A stretch of 40,753 bases of DNA from Enterococcus viikkiensis (GTDB taxonomy: Bacteria; Bacillota; Bacilli; Lactobacillales; Enterococcaceae), in NCBI RefSeq assembly GCF_005405345.1, contig NZ_BJDW01000022.1, positions 1-40,753 of the forward strand, read 5' to 3'. A program made the translations under genes and the position numbers. Shown here in pieces: positions 13,970-19,962 of the stretch. Position 1 is the stretch's first letter; each line of letters starts with the position of its first letter. Under the pieces are notes generated by a model. That model did not search any database. It worked only from the letters and a program-made list of their open reading frames with translations, and was not told where the DNA came from.

Positions 13970-14332
13970 ATGGAAGAAAATATCACGATTGAGTTCGTAA
14001 AAGAATGGATTGATAAACACAATCTTACAAAAGATTCATTCGATCGGATTATGAATGATTTAATTTACAATTCAGGCCATAACTATATAGATAATCCATA
14101 TCTTAGATATTGGCTAATTTATAACACATATAAGTTTCGAGGTATGTTGCCGGTTGAACTCACCGACGATCAGCAGGTTGCAATAAACAATGCCAAGAAG
14201 TCTTTTGAAAAAGGGGCAGATTTATACGACTGTGCCATTGATATGATGCTATACGATGGCTTAACGGATAAAGAATGGGCAAAAGTAACAGTTGCTTTCT
14301 TGTTGTGGGCACAGGAACAGGAGGAAGAGTGA
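13970..14332 (+). CDS. Hypothetical phage protein
   Basis: This 120-aa acidic, mostly helical protein (begins MEENITIEFVKEWI) starts at ATG 13970, seven bases after GGAGG. An in-frame GTG 13964 overlaps the previous stop but is badly spaced. It ends EQEEE-stop, and its TGA overlaps the next ATG. Family not recognised. Confidence 0.65.
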   Translation: MEENITIEFVKEWIDKHNLTKDSFDRIMNDLIYNSGHNYIDNPYLRYWLIYNTYKFRGMLPVELTDDQQVAINNAKKSFEKGADLYDCAIDMMLYDGLTDKEWAKVTVAFLLWAQEQEEE

Positions 14333-14445
14333 TGGAATTTCTAATATTTATTGCTTTAATCTCTATATCCTAGGCCCTTTCTGGTATTAGAGTCGAGATT
14401 CGGAAAGTAGTTAATATTTTAGAGAAAATAAACAGAGGATACTAA
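14332..14445 (+). pseudogene. Small membrane protein gene interrupted by in-frame amber codon
   Basis: ATG 14332 (GGAGGAAG upstream) opens a frame reading MEFLIFIALISIS, then TAG at 14371-14373, then continues in the same frame for 23 codons (ALSGIRVEIRKVVNILEKIN...) to TAA 14443-14445, two bases before the next ribosome site. A single base change (for example from TGG) would restore a 37-aa protein with one membrane helix and a basic amphipathic tail, a common phage type. Point mutation, sequencing error or amber readthrough are possible. Confidence 0.45.
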
Positions 14446-14457
14446 GGAGGAAGAGTG

Positions 14458-14655
14458 ATGAACAGGCGCCAAAAAAACAAACAATTTAAGAACTGGTTAA
14501 TCGAAAACGGTTATCCAGATAAAAAAGTAGTACTTTATTGTTCAGAATGTGGAAACAGATTGAGTTTTAAGAATGAATACCATAAAAAACATCTATTGTG
14601 TAACGAATTTTGCTTTCTGCATAGCGTTGGTCTTGGATGGAATGATTTTCTATGA
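14458..14655 (+). CDS. Small putative zinc-ribbon protein
   Basis: This 65-aa basic protein starts at ATG 14458, seven bases after AAGGAGG. It contains YCSECGN (Cys-X2-Cys) and, about 20 residues later, LLCNEFC (Cys-X3-Cys), a likely metal-binding pair. Proteins like this are often small DNA- or RNA-binding factors. Family not recognised. Confidence 0.6.
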   Translation: MNRRQKNKQFKNWLIENGYPDKKVVLYCSECGNRLSFKNEYHKKHLLCNEFCFLHSVGLGWNDFL

Positions 14656-14717
14656 TGAGACGTTGGACAAGCAATGAATTCAACAATCGGTAGCGATAAA
14701 TGAATGGAGGAAGAAAA

Positions 14718-14771
14718 ATGATCAACAACAGAAAAAGCAAACGAACTAAACCGAAAAAACGGAAGAAGTAA
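14718..14771 (+). CDS. Very small, extremely basic peptide
   Basis: This 17-aa frame (MINNRKSKRTKPKKRKK) has GGAGG at good distance from ATG 14718. Ten of 17 residues are Lys or Arg. It sits between two imperfect copies of a ~35-bp segment (14676-14710 and 14769-14803). It may be a real micro-protein, a remnant, or just a translated spacer. Confidence 0.3.
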   Translation: MINNRKSKRTKPKKRKK

Positions 14772-14812
14772 TTCCGCAATCGTCAGCGATAGCAAATAGG
14801 AGGGTAAGGTAT

Positions 14813-15238
14813 TTGGATGAGTTAAATTTAGAAAGCTGGAGATACAAAAGGGTTGTGCAAGTATTAAAAGATTACGAGCACTTTGACCATATAATTCAAG
14901 CTGTCGAAGAATCTATTCGAGTACCATATAAACAAGATGACGCAGCTAGTGATCGCAGGGGAACTAAAGTCGTGTCAGAAACACAAACAGAAGTGCTATA
15001 TCGAGTTGAGACAGACAAGCGAATCGTGTTCTATCGTAAAGCACAGAGGGCTGTAAAAGAATTGCTGAATGAATGCGATACAGACACTAAAACGATAATC
15101 AATGAGCTATACATTCCTAGATACCCAAAATATACGCTCGATGGATTAGTGCAAAAAAACATTCTCAGTTGTGGACGTAATAAAGCAATTGACAAGCGAA
15201 AACAATTTTTCAAATATTTAGATGCTATGTTAGATTAA
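14813..15238 (+). CDS. ArpU-family late transcription regulator
   Basis: This 141-aa protein matches the ArpU/phage late regulator family in size, place and C-terminal sequence (KAQRAVKELLNECD, IINELYIPRYPKYTLDGLVQ, GRNKAIDKRKQFFKYLDAML), which resembles a sigma-like helix-turn-helix. ArpU-like proteins sit at the end of early operons and are thought to switch on late genes. The start is TTG 14813, after AGGAGGG. The DNA directly downstream (15239-15290) has a TATAAA -10-like box without a good -35, as expected for an activator-dependent late promoter. Confidence 0.85.
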   Translation: MDELNLESWRYKRVVQVLKDYEHFDHIIQAVEESIRVPYKQDDAASDRRGTKVVSETQTEVLYRVETDKRIVFYRKAQRAVKELLNECDTDTKTIINELYIPRYPKYTLDGLVQKNILSCGRNKAIDKRKQFFKYLDAMLD

Positions 15239-15271
15239 ACAGAATTTAAACTTTTCGAGGTATCAAAACGC

Positions 15272-15277
15272 TATAAA
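15272..15277 (+). promoter_or_regulatory. Candidate activator-dependent late promoter (-10 box)
   Basis: TATAAA at 15272-15277 lies 34 bp after the arpU stop codon, and no TTGACA-like hexamer is found 16-18 bp upstream. Transcription from about 15283 would begin just before the long stem of the structured RNA at 15289-15383. Dependence on the ArpU-like protein is inferred. Confidence 0.35.
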
Positions 15278-15282
15278 ATGAT

Positions 15283-15545
15283 AGAGTAGATAATTTATCA
15301 AGCGGACGATTCAACCTTTTACTGACATGAAAGTTTCTCCTTTCTGAATTTTAAACTTACAACGTCTCGCTTGATAAGTTATCACCTTTTTGACTACACT
15401 GCCACTCTGCGGAAACAGAGAAGGCAACATCTGCACAATGTATCCAGCGAGCTTTTAGGTGCAGTTAGAAGCTCAATGGCGGCACAAAATAAACGAGAAT
15501 GGAGTTGAAAGACTTCGTTTTCTTTAAAGTTCACGTGCCGCTGTC
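15283..15545 (+). ncRNA. Structured RNA A: late-leader with 20-bp stem and pseudoknot
   Basis: The 335 bp between arpU and the 57-aa gene have no convincing reading frame but several compatible stems. P1 pairs 15289-15308 with 15363-15383 (20 bp, one G-U, one bulge). P2 pairs TGCC (15400-15403) with GGCA (15423-15426) and CTCTG (15405-15409) with CAGAG (15416-15420), capped by CGGAAA. An H-type pseudoknot combines CTGCAC/GTGCAG (15431-15436, 15459-15464) with GAGCTT/AAGCTC (15449-15454, 15469-15474). P5 pairs GCGGCAC (15479-15485) with GTGCCGC (15535-15541) and encloses AAACGA/TCGTTT (15491-15496, 15515-15520). It could be an independent RNA or a late-mRNA leader. The strand is inferred from gene direction. 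Confidence 0.6.
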
Positions 15546-15574
15546 TATTAATTTATGTATTGGAGGGAAAGCTG

Positions 15575-15748
15575 ATGGAATCAAAATATGATAAAGCAAA
15601 TCTTGTATCTAACGATGAAAGTGAGAACTCAAGTTTTTTTGTAAAAGCAAATTGGAACATTGATTTACCAGAAGGGGATATCAATGTTCCAATAGCAGAA
15701 TCTATAAAGTATAGACCTTCCACGGCAAATCCTGATAAGGAACATTAG
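15575..15748 (+). CDS. Small acidic hypothetical protein
   Basis: This 57-aa protein (begins MESKYDKANLVSNDESENSS) starts at ATG 15575, eight bases after GGAGG. It is Asn/Ser/Asp/Glu rich with a beta-like middle (FFVKANWNIDLPEG). It directly follows structured RNA A, and its last 47 bp overlap tail-to-tail with the opposite-strand gene 15702-15950. Family not recognised. Confidence 0.55.
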   Translation: MESKYDKANLVSNDESENSSFFVKANWNIDLPEGDINVPIAESIKYRPSTANPDKEH

Positions 15749-15950
15749 AAAGGAATCTTACGATATCTGTTCTACCATGATATTTCATTTTCCCATGTGA
15801 TTGTTCAGCTAAAATAATAGGTCGCGGGAAATTGCTTGGAGCGCTAGTTCTAACTTGTTCTCTATTAGAAGAAGAAATTACACCAGTTTTAACAAGAACA
15901 ACTGTAAATGTGACGCCTTGCTCTTTAGTGATAGCAGCAGTAATTTTCAT
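15702..15950 (-). CDS. Opposite-strand accessory protein with its own promoter
   Basis: This 82-aa protein begins MKITAAITKEQGVTFTVVLV and ends KYHGRTDIVRFLSNVPYQDL plus eight residues. It has a beta-rich N-terminus and a conserved-looking C-terminus. AAGGTGG lies at good spacing before the ATG, and a promoter with a perfect TATAAT sits about 50 bp upstream (16002-16029). It is transcribed against the late genes, so it is probably expressed in the lysogen. I do not recognise a function. A lysogenic-conversion or regulatory role is an inference from its independent promoter and position between two structured RNAs. Confidence 0.65.
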   Translation of the reverse strand: MKITAAITKEQGVTFTVVLVKTGVISSSNREQVRTSAPSNFPRPIILAEQSHGKMKYHGRTDIVRFLSNVPYQDLPWKVYTL

Positions 15951-15974
15951 AGGTTCACCACCTTTTGATTTATT

Positions 15975-16029
15975 TCAGCGGACCACTCGCTGATAACTAA
16001 AATTATACGCTTAGTATTTATTTTCACAA
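15975..16029 (-). promoter_or_regulatory. Promoter of the opposite-strand gene, with operator-like hairpin
   Basis: On the minus strand, TTGTGA (rc of 16024-16029) and a perfect TATAAT (rc of 16002-16007) are 16 bp apart. Nine bases after the -10 lies the inverted repeat TCAGCG-N7-CGCTGA (15975-15993), a candidate operator or 5'-UTR hairpin. Confidence 0.6.
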
Positions 16030-16035
16030 TATTAA

Positions 16036-16402
16036 TTTGTCACTGTGGCGGAAGTAGAAGACGCGGTAAGGCTATCCGAGCGGGTAGAGTGGCTGTTGCT
16101 AACGACGAGTTAGTAATGTGAGTGGGGCGGTGCCACTCCAGTGACTTAGGTTTTTCACCACCGTTAAGCGTGAACGAATGATGCAGCAACCGAGCATTCC
16201 TATCTGCCAGGCATGGAGTAACAGTGGGTTCCATAATGGAGTAGGTTGCTTAATTTAATGTCAATGCTCTCATTCCTGTATAGGCAGATACGTTCTGAGG
16301 TGAGAGCTTTAATTATAATAGAACCCCGCACACCTCTTAACAATGTGTCCCAAGCGGGGACGTTATATATAATCAAGATCACTCATCACGAGTGGTCTTT
16401 TT
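16036..16402 (+). ncRNA. Structured RNA B: multi-stem RNA ending in an intrinsic terminator
   Basis: About 370 bp without a credible gene, richer in G+C than its surroundings, form a series of stems. GTCACTG/CAGTGAC (16039-16045, 16139-16145) closes a domain containing GAGTGGC/GCCACTC (16087-16093, 16132-16138) and TTGCTAAC/GTTAGTAA (16096-16103, 16109-16116). Next are TTCAC/GTGAA (16154-16158, 16170-16174) and AGCAACC/GGTTGCT (16185-16191, 16244-16250), which encloses two smaller hairpins. Then come GCTCTCA/TGAGAGC (16266-16272, 16301-16307), CCCCGC/GCGGGG (16324-16329, 16354-16359) with inner ACAC/GTGT, and a terminator. The density and nesting suggest an ornate phage RNA; I cannot assign a known family. 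The start is approximate, with a weak TATTAA at 16030. Confidence 0.65.
16377..16402 (+). terminator. Intrinsic terminator ending structured RNA B
   Basis: GATCACTC (16377-16384) and GAGTGGTC (16390-16397) form an 8-bp stem with one G-U and loop ATCAC, followed by TTTTTATTTT. It shows that RNA B is made from the plus strand and separates it from the next operon. Confidence 0.85.
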
Positions 16403-16425
16403 ATTTTGGTCAAGGAGCGATTGAA

Positions 16426-16614
16426 ATGGAAAAAGAGCACAATAATAAATTAGGTTTTTTAAGTATTTTGACAATTATCTTTGTTATAGCTAAGTTGCTT
16501 GGATTAATCCATTGGAGTTGGCTGTTAGTATTTGCGCCGACTTTGATTGGCATAGGTGTATGGATTTTGATTATGTTAGTGGCGTTAATCATTGCGGTAG
16601 TGTCTGGTGAATAG
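16426..16614 (+). CDS. Small two-helix membrane protein (Fragile-X-F type)
   Basis: This 62-aa protein (MEKEHNNKLGFLSILTIIFV...) has two transmembrane helices around residues 9-27 and 31-58 with the IHWSW turn. The pattern matches the phage proteins commonly annotated as 'transmembrane Fragile-X-F protein', whose function is unknown. ATG 16426 lies eight bases after AAGGAG, which is placed only 10 bases after the terminator T-run. Confidence 0.75.
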   Translation: MEKEHNNKLGFLSILTIIFVIAKLLGLIHWSWLLVFAPTLIGIGVWILIMLVALIIAVVSGE

Positions 16615-16648
16615 TATTTACAACAGGACAATATAAGGAGTGAATAAA

Positions 16649-16825
16649 ATGTATCGCCCACAATATCTCGAACAACGATATGAAGAGACTTATATTTATG
16701 CCGGTTCAGATTCCAAACCTTACCTAACAATTCGAAAGCCAATAAAGAGCAATACATATAAACGTAAAGAAAACAATGAAATCACTAGGAAATACGGAAG
16801 AAAGATATATCGAAGAAAGGACTGA
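16649..16825 (+). CDS. Small basic hypothetical protein
   Basis: This 58-aa protein (begins MYRPQYLEQRYEETYIYAGS) is rich in Tyr, Lys and Arg. I choose ATG 16649, eight bases after AAGGAG; an in-frame GTG at 16640 overlaps the ribosome site. Nothing recognisable. Confidence 0.6.
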   Translation: MYRPQYLEQRYEETYIYAGSDSKPYLTIRKPIKSNTYKRKENNEITRKYGRKIYRRKD

Positions 16826-16830
16826 CCCAA

Positions 16831-17034
16831 TTGAGAAACTACTGGTACTTATCGTTGTGTGGAAGCTATCCGCAACGATCCATGTCAGTGCAGATAGCTA
16901 AACGCTACACGATAGTCGAGCTGACAGATGAAGCAACACCACAAGAGATTGATCAGTATAAGTTGGTTCTCGTTGGTATCGGTTGGTTTAATGACAAACA
17001 CATTCAAGAGAATATAAAGAGGTGGCTGAGATGA
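16831..17034 (+). CDS. Small hypothetical protein
   Basis: This 67-aa protein starts at TTG 16831 with AAAGGA nine bases upstream. It has a mixed alpha/beta look (YTIVELTDEATPQEIDQYKL, VLVGIGWF). Its stop overlaps the next start (ATGA). Family not recognised. Confidence 0.6.
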   Translation: MRNYWYLSLCGSYPQRSMSVQIAKRYTIVELTDEATPQEIDQYKLVLVGIGWFNDKHIQENIKRWLR

Positions 17035-17471
17035 AGTTAATAGATTTGTTTCTAAAGAATAAAATTAAAAAGGCAAAAGAATATGAAGCCTTATTAGCTT
17101 TGAGTAAGGATTCGAACTTACCTTTAGAACTAATTAATTCTCTTCTAATACAACAAGGATTACCAGTATTAGTTGACAGAGACTGGCTTCCTATCCCAAA
17201 GAAACCTAACCTCTTAGAAATCAAACTAAAGGACACTGATTCAGTACCAGAGGTTTGGTACCGCGGTGAGCGTGTAGACGAATTACCTAACGGGTTAGTC
17301 GATGTGTACATGCACTGGCATACGCGAGAATTTAATAAGTCAGCTAAGTTGCTTGCTGCCCTTGAGTACATTGAAGGTATCGACGCAGATGCTAAGAGAA
17401 TAGAGATCTCTATTGATGAAGAAGGAGAATGTGGCTATTTTAACTTATTGAAAGATGAAATAGATGATTGA
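17031..17471 (+). CDS. Hypothetical phage protein before packaging genes
   Basis: This 146-aa, mostly helical acidic protein starts at ATG 17031, which follows AGAGGTGG; an in-frame GTG at 17022 lies inside that ribosome site. It contains a stretch of beta character (EVWYRGERVDELPNGLVDVY). It overlaps both neighbours by a few bases, so it is in the same operon as the HNH gene. Family not recognised. Confidence 0.65.
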   Translation: MKLIDLFLKNKIKKAKEYEALLALSKDSNLPLELINSLLIQQGLPVLVDRDWLPIPKKPNLLEIKLKDTDSVPEVWYRGERVDELPNGLVDVYMHWHTREFNKSAKLLAALEYIEGIDADAKRIEISIDEEGECGYFNLLKDEIDD

Positions 17472-17773
17472 AGTATCGACGAGGCAGGATCGTGCGAACT
17501 TCTACGGATCATCAACGTGGCGTAAGCTAAGGCAAAAGGTATTAGAGCGAGATCACTATGAATGCCAGTGGTGCAAAGAAGAAGGTAAAGTAACGACTGT
17601 TAATGATGCTATCTTAGAAGTCGATCACATTAAAGAGCTGGAACATCATCCAGAGTTAGCAACTGATATGGATAATCTAAGGGTTTTGTAAGGACTGCCA
17701 CAATCGCCGCCATCATCGGTTTAATTATCGTCCCAAAAGCAGAGCTAAGAAATGGGCAGATGAGTGGTGGTAG
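17464..17773 (+). pseudogene. HNH endonuclease (packaging-associated), frameshifted
   Basis: From ATG 17464 the frame encodes an HNH nuclease: FYGSSTWRKLRQKVLERDHY, CQWC for the first zinc pair, and LEVDHIKEL with the catalytic His. It stops at TAA 17689-17691 right after NLRVL. The next frame continues without a break as CKDCHNRRHHRFNYRPKSRA and ends at TAG 17771-17773. This supplies the second zinc pair (C-X2-C) and the final His. The intact gene would be ~104 aa. HNH proteins next to terminase are required for cos cleavage in HK97-like phages, so the lesion matters. A 2-bp deletion in TTTTGTAAGG, a sequencing error or +1 recoding are all possible. Confidence 0.75.
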
Positions 17774-17817
17774 AGAAATGGTTATAAAGTTCGTAAACGA
17801 TTAGTGTATGCAGCGTA

Positions 17818-17925
17818 AGCCCCCCCGGTAAAATGTTTTCATGAATTCTTTCAGAAAGCGCAACCGGTGGATGGGTCAACTCCGCAAATCTATTAGCGAT
17901 ATGCGCATAACCCCCTCCCCAGAAG
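17818..17925. other. Candidate cos (DNA end) region
   Basis: The 167-bp gap between the HNH gene and terS contains no gene. It includes GCCCCCCGGT (17820-17829), a matching AACCGGTGG (17862-17870) and CCCCCTCCCC (17911-17920), which are very G+C-rich islands in AT-rich DNA. Cos sites of HNH-encoding cohesive-end phages typically lie in this HNH-terS gap. The exact nick positions cannot be read. Confidence 0.45.
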
Positions 17926-17940
17926 AAAGGAAGTGATTGG

Positions 17941-18300
17941 ATGGCGGATTTAAAAATCAGAAATGAAAAAGTAGCAGCTGAGGAAAAACGATTGAATGAA
18001 CTGTTTTGTGATCTATCAGATGACAAGAAGAAAGTTGTTTCTGGATTAGTAACTCAGGCAGCTCGATTGAAAATTTTGTTAGATGAGATGTGGATCGATA
18101 TTTCTGAAAAAGGTGATTATGAACTATTTTCCCAGTCAGAAAATCAGATTCCTTATGAGCGGGAGCGGCCGGTTGCCAAACAATATAATACACGTGATCA
18201 ATCTTATCAGCGGATTATAAAACAGTTGACAGATTATTTGCCGGAAGAAAAACGAGATGCTGTAAATAACGCAGCGTTAGATGGTAGTGATCTTCTATGA
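17941..18300 (+). CDS. terS: Terminase small subunit
   Basis: This 119-aa protein matches P27-type small terminases in size, place and composition: a basic helical start (MADLKIRNEKVAAEEKRLNE), a central helix pair (VSGLVTQAARLKILLDEMW), and a C-terminal segment that contacts TerL. TerS recognises the packaging site and delivers it to TerL. AAAGGAAG precedes the ATG, and the stop overlaps the terL start (ATGA). Confidence 0.82.
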   Translation: MADLKIRNEKVAAEEKRLNELFCDLSDDKKKVVSGLVTQAARLKILLDEMWIDISEKGDYELFSQSENQIPYERERPVAKQYNTRDQSYQRIIKQLTDYLPEEKRDAVNNAALDGSDLL

Positions 18301-19940
18301 CGTTGCTACAACCTTACTTTTTTGATGAGTATGTGGATTTGTATGAACGGGGGAAAATTCCGTTTAACAAAGAGCGTATCCAGCTTGTCGAGTATCTCAA
18401 AAAGGAAGTCCTTCCGAGAGATGATTTGTATTTTGACGATGAGATGATTCACAAATTTATTCGTTATGCCGAGAAAAATTTTTTCCCGTTAGCTAAATAT
18501 CAGAAATTTATTACACCTTTCATTTTCCTTTATAAAAAAGAAGATGATGAGGTGTTTTTTAATGAGATTTTGAACTCGATTGCTCGCGGAGGCGGCAAGA
18601 ATGGTTTCATGTCCGCAAGAGATTCGTTTTTCATCTCACCGCTTTATGGTGTTCGAAATTACGATGTGACGATTACAGCCAATTCGGAAAAACAAGGGAA
18701 AGTCAGCTTTAAAGAAGTTTACGAGACTGTTCAGGCAAAACGTTTAGAACAGCAGTTTTACCTGACAAAAATGGCGATCACGAACCGAGTTACGAATTCT
18801 ATCTTTAGTTATCGGACAAATAATCCTAAAACCATGGATAGTGCCCGTGATGGTTGTCTTGAATTTGATGAAATCCATATGTTTGAAAACTCGGATATTG
18901 TTGATATCCAGCGAAGTGGATTAGGGAAAATCAAACATCCACGCACATTTTACAACGGTACAAACGGGCATGTTCGAGAAGGTTTTTATGACCGAACGTT
19001 AGAACGAGCACAAAAAATTTTTACTGGTGAAAACAAGAATGATCGTTTATTCCCGTTTATATGCAAACTGGACACGATTGAAGAAATGGACAAGCCAGAA
19101 TTGTGGTCGAAAGCGAATCCGATGTTTGAAGAAGAATCATCCTACGCAAAACGCCTGTATTCAGCGGTTATGGATGAATACTTGAAATTAGAAGAAGAAC
19201 CCTCTGGTCGCCGTGAGTTCGTTGTAAAACGGATGAATTTTACAGAAGGCGACATGGAAACGGATATCACTACACATGATAAATTAATGGCTACCGATCA
19301 ACCTATTGGTGATTTGAAAGGAAAATCATGTGTAGCTGGTTTTGACTATGCCGAAATTCGGGATTTTGCGAGTGTTGGGCTGTTGTTTAAACGTGAAGAG
19401 AAGTTTATTTGGATGCAGCATAGTTTTGCACGAAAAGAGTTCTTAGATGCATTCAAAATTAAAGCACCGATAAAAGAATGGGCGGAAAACGGTATATTCA
19501 CAATTGTGGACGCGCCGTCTATTTCTCCCCAACTACTGATTGATTGGTTGAACGAAAAGCGTGAACTGTATCAAATTGAAATGGTGTGCGCAGATGGTTA
19601 CCGAATGGATTTACTGCAACCGTTACTTGAAAAAGAAGGGTATAACTATGAATTCATTCGAAATATTCGTGGCGTGCAATCGAAAGTGGCGCCAATTATT
19701 GAAGATGGTTTTGCGAACGAAAAATTTATTTTTGGCGATGATCCATCGATGCGATGGTACACAAATAACAGCTATGCAAAAGTAGATAAATCAGGAAATA
19801 AAACATTCTTGAAAAAAGAACCAGTCCGTAGAAAGACAGATGGTTTTCATGCCTTCTTAGCGGCTTTATATAAACGAGAAGAAATTCAAGATGTTGATTT
19901 AGAAGGCTTTTTTGACATGATGGAAAATTGGGACTTTTAA
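18297..19940 (+). CDS. terL: Terminase large subunit
   Basis: This 547-aa packaging motor has an N-terminal ATPase with Walker A ARGGGKN (96-102), Walker B LEFDEIH (188-194) and the coupling motif around YNGTNG (219-224). The C-terminal RNase H-like nuclease has Asp350 in AGFDYAE, Asp356, a middle acidic residue in CADGYRMD, and a final Asp in RRKTDGFHA. It belongs to the Terminase_1 type that goes with HK97-fold cos phages. Full length, no disruption. It translocates DNA into the prohead and cuts at cos. Confidence 0.96.
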   Translation: MTLLQPYFFDEYVDLYERGKIPFNKERIQLVEYLKKEVLPRDDLYFDDEMIHKFIRYAEKNFFPLAKYQKFITPFIFLYKKEDDEVFFNEILNSIARGGGKNGFMSARDSFFISPLYGVRNYDVTITANSEKQGKVSFKEVYETVQAKRLEQQFYLTKMAITNRVTNSIFSYRTNNPKTMDSARDGCLEFDEIHMFENSDIVDIQRSGLGKIKHPRTFYNGTNGHVREGFYDRTLERAQKIFTGENKNDRLFPFICKLDTIEEMDKPELWSKANPMFEEESSYAKRLYSAVMDEYLKLEEEPSGRREFVVKRMNFTEGDMETDITTHDKLMATDQPIGDLKGKSCVAGFDYAEIRDFASVGLLFKREEKFIWMQHSFARKEFLDAFKIKAPIKEWAENGIFTIVDAPSISPQLLIDWLNEKRELYQIEMVCADGYRMDLLQPLLEKEGYNYEFIRNIRGVQSKVAPIIEDGFANEKFIFGDDPSMRWYTNNSYAKVDKSGNKTFLKKEPVRRKTDGFHAFLAALYKREEIQDVDLEGFFDMMENWDF

Positions 19941-19962
19941 AGCAGTGAAGGGGGGTGTGTAA

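Noticed and set aside
16036-16402. Group I intron or tRNA-like molecule
   Set aside because: I could not find group I P/Q/R/S core sequences, a split host gene or a cloverleaf. The region is intergenic and ends in a terminator.
19561-19785. 74-aa frame inside terL
   Set aside because: It is an out-of-frame shadow in a fully intact terminase gene.
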